64,000 nucleotides of DNA from contig JAOSKN010000003.1 in assembly GCA_027493525.1 (NCBI GenBank), positions 1,364,001-1,428,000 of the forward strand, in the 5' to 3' direction. Under the pieces are notes generated by a model, which had not been told where the DNA came from, ran no database searches, and worked only from the letters and a program-made list of their open reading frames with translations. Of the stretch, positions 59,349-64,000 are shown piece by piece (position 1 is the first letter of the stretch; the number at the start of each line of letters is the position of its first letter). Origin of the DNA: Planctomycetota bacterium (GTDB lineage: Bacteria > Planctomycetota > SZUA-567 > H5-PLA8). The position numbers and the translations under genes were made by a program.

Positions 59349-62087
59349 CTAGGAATCCAGCATCAATTCGGCGATCAAGACGCCGTCCTGCCCCGAGGGC
59401 GAGAGGCTGAAGCCCAGGGCCGCGCATACGCTTTGCATGTTTTTGTTCTCGGCCAGGATGCCGGCGGCGAGGCGTTCGATCTTCTCGTCGCGGGCCACGC
59501 GAACCAGGCGGCGGAGCAGTTCGGTGCCCAGGCCCCGGCCCTGAAAGCGATCGGCGATGAGCAGCGCGAAGCTGGCTTCGGCCGCGCCGTGGCGCTTGCT
59601 GAGCCGGCCGATGGCGACGAGCGCCGGCTTCCCGTCCTCCGCGCGGTGCTCGACGACGAGCGGGATCTCGCGGTCGTAGTCGACGAAGCAGAGGCGCGCA
59701 AGGCGCTCGTGGGCGATGCGCTCGCCCAGGCCCAGCTTGTTGGCGTAGCGGAGGAAGACGCTGCGGTCGGAGAGGGTCGCATGAAAGGCGGCCAGCGCCG
59801 GTTCGTCTTCGGGGCGGATGGGCCGGAAGGCGACGCGGGTCCCGTCGGGCATGGTCCAGTCTTCGACGTAGCGGCTCGGGTAGGCGCGCACGGCGGGGCG
59901 CGGCAGTTCGGCGTCGGGCACGGAGGCCGGATGAAGGACCACGCGCGCGTCGAGGGCCAGCAAGCGCTCGCCAGAAGCGAGCAGCGGGTTGATGTCGAGT
60001 TCCTGGATGCGCGGCTGCTCGACGACAAGCCGCCCAAAGCGGACGAGGAGGTTCTCGAGCGCGGCGAGGTCAACCGGCTTGCGGCCGCGCACGCCCTTGA
60101 GGGCCGTGAGAATCTTCGTCTGCTCCATCAGCCGGCGCGCGAGGGTCGCGTTGAAGGGCGGCAGCCCGAGCGCGCGGTCCTTGAAGACCTCGACGAGTTG
60201 CCCGCCCGTGCCGAAGAGGACGACGGGGCCGAAGATCGGGTCGGGGCTGCAGCCGACGATCAACTCGTAGCCGTCGAGCGGGACCATCGGCTGCACGGTC
60301 ACGCCCAGGAAGTCCCCCGCGCCGACGCCTCCGCGGATCGCATCGAAGGCCGCGCGAACCTCGTCCGCGCCGCGCAGGTTCAACTTCACGCCGCCGACGT
60401 CGGTCTTGTGGGTGATCGTATGGGAGTGGAGCTTGAGCACGACGGGGAAGCCGAAACCTTCGGCGAGACGGACGGCCGCGACGGCGTCCTTGGCGAAGCG
60501 CGTGGGCACGGTGGGCAAGCCGTAGGCCTCGAGGAGCGCCTTCGATTCGAGTTCGGTGAGCAGCGTGCGGCCTTCTTTGAGGACGGATGCGACGAGTTCG
60601 GCTCCGCGGGCGCGCTGGGCTTCGGCCTCGCGTTCGTCGAGCCCCGCCGCGAGGGCCGGGGTCTCGTAGAGCCCGCGCAGGTTGTAAGCGCCGCGCCACA
60701 TGAGGGTGAAGACGCGCGCGGCGGTGTCGGGGTAGTCGAAGGTGGGGATCTTCGCGCGGTTTAGAATCTCGGCGCCGGCAGCGACCTCGACGCCGCCCAT
60801 CCAGCTCGCGAGGACGGGCTTGTCGATGGTGGGCGCGACGGCGGCGACGCCTTCGGCGATGCGGCTGGGATGCGTCATGCCCTGCGGCGTGAGGATCAGG
60901 AGCAGGCCGTCGGCATGGGGATCGCGCGCGGCGACCTCCAGCGCCTTGCGGTAACGCTCGGGATCGGCGTCGCCCAGGATGTCGATGGGGTTGTTATGGC
61001 TCCAGTGCGCGGGAAGGAAGGCGTCGAGTTCGCGCTTCGTCGCATCGGCCAGCGGGGCGAGTTCGCCGCCCATGCCGATCAGCGCGTCGGTGGCGAGGAC
61101 GCCCGGGCCTCCGGCGTTGGTGAGGATGGTCAGACGCGGGCCTTTGGGACGCGGCTGCTTGCCGAGGACCTCGGCGAGATCGAAGAGGTCCTCGATGCGT
61201 CCGACGGAGGTGACGCCGCAGCGGCGGAAGGCGGCCTCCAGGACGGCGCTGCTGGCGGTGAGGGCGCCGGTGTGGCTGGCGGCGGCTTTGGCGGCCTGCT
61301 CGGACTTGCCGACGTGAATCACGACGATGGGCTTGCGCAGCGCGACCTCGCGGGCGGCGGAGAGGAAACCGCGCGCATCGCCGATGGACTCCATGTAGAT
61401 CAATATGCTTTGCGTATTCGGGTCGTCGCCCAAGTACCAGATCAGGTCGCTCCAGCCGACGTCGAGCATCGAGCCGGTGGAGACGAAGGCGCTGAAGCCG
61501 ACGTGCTCGCGGTGGCTCCAGTCCAGGATCGCGGTGCAGAGCGCGCCGCTCTGGCTGAGGAAGCCCACGTTGCCGGGGCGGGCCATGCCCTGCGCGAAGG
61601 TGGCGTTGAGGCCGTGAACGGGGCTCATCACACCCAGGCAGTTGGGCCCGACGATGCGCATGCCGCCGCGGCGGGCCTCGGCGAGGACTTGGCGCTCCAA
61701 TTCGCGGCCGGCGGGCCCGGCCTCCTTGAAGCCGGCCGAGATGATCACGGCGGCCTTGACCCCCGCGTCGACGCACTCCTTGATCAGGCCCGGGACGGAA
61801 GCGGCGGGCGTGACGAGGACGGCGAGTTCCACGGGGTCGGGGATCGCGGCGACGCTGGGATAGGCGCGGACCCCCAGCACCGCAGGGCGCTTGGGGTTAA
61901 CCGGGAAGACCGTGCCGCCGAATGAGGTCGCGATCAGGTTCTGCATGATGGTGCGCCCGACGCTGCCCTCCTTTTCGGTGGCGCCGATGAGCGCGACGCT
62001 GGCGGGCTTGAAGAACGGGTCCAGGGGCTGGCGCCGGGGCCGGATCACGTCATGCACCAAGTCGGGCAGGCGGGTTGAGTCGTTCAT
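59349..62087 (-). CDS. ADP-forming acyl-CoA synthetase fused to GNAT acetyltransferase
   Basis: 912-aa fusion from ATG 62087 (MNDSTRLPDL). Residues 20-300: CoA-binding Rossmann and succinyl-CoA-synthetase-like domain (FFKPASVALIGATEKEGSVG, VGPNCLGVMSP, FLSQSGALCTAILDW), with ASHTGAL, where the active-site His of the family lies. Residues 480-690: ATP-grasp (ALLEAYGLPTVPTRFAKDAVAA, HKTDVGGVKLNL). C-terminal 170 residues: GNAT (VAFRPIRPEDEPALAAFHATL, ADRFQGRGLGTELLRRLV, ENKNMQSVCAALGF). The order equals the Pat/PatZ lysine acetyltransferases, in which the synthetase part can be inactive; the retained His suggests it may still form acetate plus ATP from acetyl-CoA. A four-unit hairpin array precedes the start. 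Confidence 0.9.
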   Translation of the reverse strand: MNDSTRLPDLVHDVIRPRRQPLDPFFKPASVALIGATEKEGSVGRTIMQNLIATSFGGTVFPVNPKRPAVLGVRAYPSVAAIPDPVELAVLVTPAASVPGLIKECVDAGVKAAVIISAGFKEAGPAGRELERQVLAEARRGGMRIVGPNCLGVMSPVHGLNATFAQGMARPGNVGFLSQSGALCTAILDWSHREHVGFSAFVSTGSMLDVGWSDLIWYLGDDPNTQSILIYMESIGDARGFLSAAREVALRKPIVVIHVGKSEQAAKAAASHTGALTASSAVLEAAFRRCGVTSVGRIEDLFDLAEVLGKQPRPKGPRLTILTNAGGPGVLATDALIGMGGELAPLADATKRELDAFLPAHWSHNNPIDILGDADPERYRKALEVAARDPHADGLLLILTPQGMTHPSRIAEGVAAVAPTIDKPVLASWMGGVEVAAGAEILNRAKIPTFDYPDTAARVFTLMWRGAYNLRGLYETPALAAGLDEREAEAQRARGAELVASVLKEGRTLLTELESKALLEAYGLPTVPTRFAKDAVAAVRLAEGFGFPVVLKLHSHTITHKTDVGGVKLNLRGADEVRAAFDAIRGGVGAGDFLGVTVQPMVPLDGYELIVGCSPDPIFGPVVLFGTGGQLVEVFKDRALGLPPFNATLARRLMEQTKILTALKGVRGRKPVDLAALENLLVRFGRLVVEQPRIQELDINPLLASGERLLALDARVVLHPASVPDAELPRPAVRAYPSRYVEDWTMPDGTRVAFRPIRPEDEPALAAFHATLSDRSVFLRYANKLGLGERIAHERLARLCFVDYDREIPLVVEHRAEDGKPALVAIGRLSKRHGAAEASFALLIADRFQGRGLGTELLRRLVRVARDEKIERLAAGILAENKNMQSVCAALGFSLSPSGQDGVLIAELMLDS

Positions 62088-62136
62088 GGCTTCGAGATCT
62101 CCGGTCGGATTCCAGGCCAGCGATGTAATCCACGAG

Positions 62137-62490
62137 TCATGAAAAAGATGCACAGATGTGCATGAGTGCGCCTCAAGCGCCGTCATGGAAGGCACAAAGC
62201 CTTGCCTTTCGATCGGGATACCTCCATGGATGCCTGTCTACGAGAGCTTAAAAATGATGCACATGCGTGCACAAGAAAGCTCTCGATCAGGCCTTATGTC
62301 TCTATTCTCTCTATGACCTCGACCAGAGCGCACGCGAGGCCCGATCCACGATAGCGCAAAAAAAGTTGCACCTAGGTGCAGCGTCCGCAGCCAATGGAAC
62401 CTCGGCCGGCCCGGCCTGGCATGGCCGAAGGTTCACGGCTTCCGGCAAGCGATGTCTACGAGTGCTTAAAAATGATGCACTCGTGCATCG
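62137..62490 (-). repeat. Four hairpin/U-tract units at exact 109-bp spacing
   Basis: Palindromes TGCAC-N4-GTGCA at 62149-62162, 62258-62271 and 62367-62380, and TGCAC-N2-GTGCA at 62476-62487, begin exactly 109 bp apart. On the minus strand each is followed by a T-rich tract (TCTTTTTC, TCATTTTTAAG, ACTTTTTTTG, TCATTTTTAAG), as in intrinsic terminators or attenuators. Units 2 and 4 share 27 of 28 bp (62235-62262, 62453-62480); units 1 and 3 are diverged. Unit 2 has an extra outer stem CGAGAGCTT/AAGCTCTCG; unit 4 can form a competing stem CGAGTGC/GCACTCG. The array lies between the acyl-CoA synthetase start (62087) and truB (62669). Spacers are not conserved. No coding sequence is seen in this 580-bp gap. 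Confidence 0.75.
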
Positions 62491-62668
62491 CGCGGCGAGC
62501 CGGCCTTCCACCTGCCCCTGCGCCTTCAGTATGCAAGGGGCCGCCCACTCCGTCAATGTCGGCGCTTGTCCATGAAGGACGCATGATGCCTTCGGGAAGC
62601 GCTCCGGTTCCGCGCGGCAGACCGATCTTGAGGGTGACCTCCGGCGCGCGGTCCTCTAAGGTAGGGGC

Positions 62669-63385
62669 ATGCGCCGCCGCACCCCCACCGGCCCGCCGCT
62701 GCACGGGCTCCTGGTCGTCGACAAGCCGCTCGGCAAGACGAGCATGGACGTGGTCCGGATCGTGCGGCGCGCGGCGGGCGGGCACAAGACGGGGCACGCG
62801 GGGACACTGGACCCGCTGGCGACGGGCGTGCTGGTCGTCTGCCTGGGGCAGGCGACGAAGGCCGTCGAAGGGCTGATGGGGTTGACCAAGATCTACGAGA
62901 CGGTCGTCGACCTGAGCGCCTTCACGGCGACGGACGACGCCGAAGGCCCGCGCGAAGAGGTCGCCGTCGCGCGCCCGCCGGCGCGGGCGGAACTGGACGC
63001 GGTGCTGCCGGAGTTCATCGGGACGATCGAGCAGCGCCCGCCGCAGTACAGCGCGCTGAAGGTCGACGGGCGGCCGGCGTACCGCTACGCGCGGAAGGGC
63101 GAGGCGGTCGAACTGGCCGCGCGGCCGGTGCGGATCGATTCGCTGGAGGTGCTGGAGTTCGCGTGGCCGAGGCTGGCGCTGCGGGTGACGTGCGGGCGCG
63201 GGACGTACATCCGCAGCCTGGCGCGGCAGCTCGGCGAACGGCTCGGGACGGGCGGGCATCTGGCGTCGCTGCGAAGGACGGCGATCGGGCCGTACACGCT
63301 GGAGCGCGCGGTGACGCTCGACGCGTTGCCTATGCCGCTCCTTCAGGAGCAACTGCTCGACGTGCCGGAGGCGGGCGCGTCGTGA
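62669..63385 (+). CDS. truB: tRNA pseudouridine(55) synthase TruB
   Basis: 238-aa pseudouridine synthase that modifies U55 in the T loop of tRNAs. Conserved blocks are LLVVDKPLGKTSMDVV, the catalytic loop GHAGTLDPLATGVLVV (Asp nucleophile), KIYETVVDLSAFTATDDAEG, PPQYSALKVDGRPAYRYARKG and CGRGTYIRSLARQLGE. The chain ends soon after the catalytic fold, so the C-terminal PUA-like domain of longer TruB proteins is missing or very short. Start ATG 62669 (MRRRTPTG). Confidence 0.95.
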   Translation: MRRRTPTGPPLHGLLVVDKPLGKTSMDVVRIVRRAAGGHKTGHAGTLDPLATGVLVVCLGQATKAVEGLMGLTKIYETVVDLSAFTATDDAEGPREEVAVARPPARAELDAVLPEFIGTIEQRPPQYSALKVDGRPAYRYARKGEAVELAARPVRIDSLEVLEFAWPRLALRVTCGRGTYIRSLARQLGERLGTGGHLASLRRTAIGPYTLERAVTLDALPMPLLQEQLLDVPEAGAS

Positions 63386-63406
63386 CGATTGCCCATACCG
63401 GCCGCC

Positions 63407-64000
63407 TTACTTGTCCACGTCCTTGAGCGGCTCGCCGTTGCCGCGGTAGCAGTCCCGCACGCGGAACGACCAGTGGCCTTCGTCGGCTTCAAACCAATCC
63501 TTGGGCTCGGCGCCGAAATCGACGTGGCAGCGCTCGAGGAGCACGTTGGGCTTCTGTTCGCGCGTGCTGACGCGGACCCCTTCGCCCTCGGGATTCCCTT
63601 CGTAGACCTCGACTTTATCCTTTACGGCCGGCTGAAGGGTAAAGGATTTAAGCCCGAAGAGGTTGCTGCAATCGCGGAGAGTCAACGTCGCGGGGCCCCA
63701 GAGTTGCCACTTGCGGGCGTAGACCGAACCGTCCTGGGTCCAGGACTGCTGGCAGTTGTTGAAGGTGAGGTAGACCTGGCGCGGGGCGAGCATTTCGACC
63801 CAGCGCATCTCCTTGTTCTGCGCGTCGGTCTTGATTCCTTCGATGAGCACGAGGCCGTTGTTGCGCCCAGGCCCGACATCGGGGTCTTTGTCGCCGATGC
63901 GGAGGAAGGTGCCGGTGGAGGTGTTGAGTCCGCCGCGGACGACGAGCGCCCCGCCGCGGCGCAGCCAGATGGCGACGCCGCAACTGCGCGGATGGAAGTA
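63407..64000 (-). CDS. Unknown protein, possibly beta-helix type (5' end beyond window)
   Basis: Open from the right edge to TAA at 63407; the visible 197 residues are a C-terminal part. It contains repeated strand-like stretches (GVAIWLRRGGALVVRGGLNT, GLVLIEGIKT, QVYLTFNNCQQSW, ATLTLRDCSNLFG, NVLLERCHVDFG, WSFRVRDCY), each ending near an Asn/Asp-Cys pair, a rhythm seen in right-handed beta-helix proteins. I cannot assign a family or function. The stop is 21 bp from the convergent truB stop. Confidence 0.6.
   Translation of the reverse strand, partial: YFHPRSCGVAIWLRRGGALVVRGGLNTSTGTFLRIGDKDPDVGPGRNNGLVLIEGIKTDAQNKEMRWVEMLAPRQVYLTFNNCQQSWTQDGSVYARKWQLWGPATLTLRDCSNLFGLKSFTLQPAVKDKVEVYEGNPEGEGVRVSTREQKPNVLLERCHVDFGAEPKDWFEADEGHWSFRVRDCYRGNGEPLKDVDK

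Noticed and set aside
62149..62487. NtrC binding sites (TGCACC-N5-GGTGCA)
   Set aside because: The half-site is similar but the spacing is about 3 bp too short in units 1-3 and shorter still in unit 4.
62137..62490. CRISPR or integron attC array
   Set aside because: Only four units, weakly conserved except 2 and 4, 109-bp period, no cas genes or integrase, and repeats are hairpin plus A/T-tract rather than CRISPR- or attC-like.

Overview
The window is a 64 kb piece of a GC-rich bacterial chromosome with a dense gene layout and many ATGA, GTGA and TTGA stop/start overlaps. Lineage is not certain. A GntR-type regulator with a LacI-like sensor domain sits beside large secreted polysaccharide-type enzymes, a PUFA-synthase-like locus lies next to ole genes, and there is a cytosolic group 3b [NiFe]-hydrogenase. 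Together these suggest a Planctomycetota or other PVC-type anaerobe or facultative anaerobe, at low to moderate confidence. No rRNA, phage, CRISPR or intact transposase was found. One tRNA (tRNA-Pro, anticodon TGG) is present.

Layout. 1-3753: 3'-truncated gyrB, divergent from a pair of TPM-domain membrane proteins. 3756-7857: an iron-uptake operon (FeoA-like, Cys-rich membrane peptide, FeoA, FeoB, BFD-type ferredoxin, DUF2203 protein, 47-aa peptide) reading leftward behind a Fur-box-like palindrome. 8326-10691: a PanP-like PLP decarboxylase, then the broken N-terminus of a nonribosomal peptide synthetase condensation domain, then tRNA-Pro. 10765-30292: one leftward gene train, pfaD, pfaA-like, pfaC-like, oleA (frameshifted), oleB, oleC, oleD, joining a polyunsaturated 'secondary lipid' synthase to head-to-head hydrocarbon genes. 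30596-38196: a leftward group with a histidine-phosphatase-family protein, a nitrilase, a deaminase-SLOG-Nudix fusion, a NadD-NadK fusion, an NtrC-type response regulator and a GIY-YIG protein. 38241-48794: secreted transglutaminase-like protein, D-cysteine-desulfhydrase family enzyme, beta-helix/LamG protein, GntR-LacI-type regulator and a heparinase-II/III-like protein. 48831-48996: a small element with 17-bp inverted ends. 49036-59253: hydrogenase structural and maturation genes in one rightward run (hydB, cNMP-domain gene, hydG, hydD, hydA, protease, hypA, hypF, hypC, hypD, hypE). 59349-62087: ADP-forming acyl-CoA synthetase fused to a GNAT acetyltransferase. 62137-62490: four hairpin-plus-U-tract units spaced exactly 109 bp apart. 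62669-64000: truB and the 3' end of an unknown gene.

Working together. The feo operon would supply Fe(II), which the hydrogenase and its Fe-S subunits need. The 3b hydrogenase would exchange electrons between H2 and NAD(P)H. The Pfa proteins would build a polyunsaturated acyl chain, and OleA-OleD would join two acyl chains into a long alkene. The NadD-NadK and deaminase-SLOG-Nudix pair points to coordinated NAD(P)/nucleotide metabolism or nucleotide sensing.

Most unusual observations: the 109-bp phased hairpin array upstream of the acyl-CoA synthetase; the translationally coupled pair of multi-domain nucleotide enzymes; the pfa-ole gene train with a one-base lesion in oleA; a HypA lacking its zinc finger; and the NRPS remnant beside tRNA-Pro.
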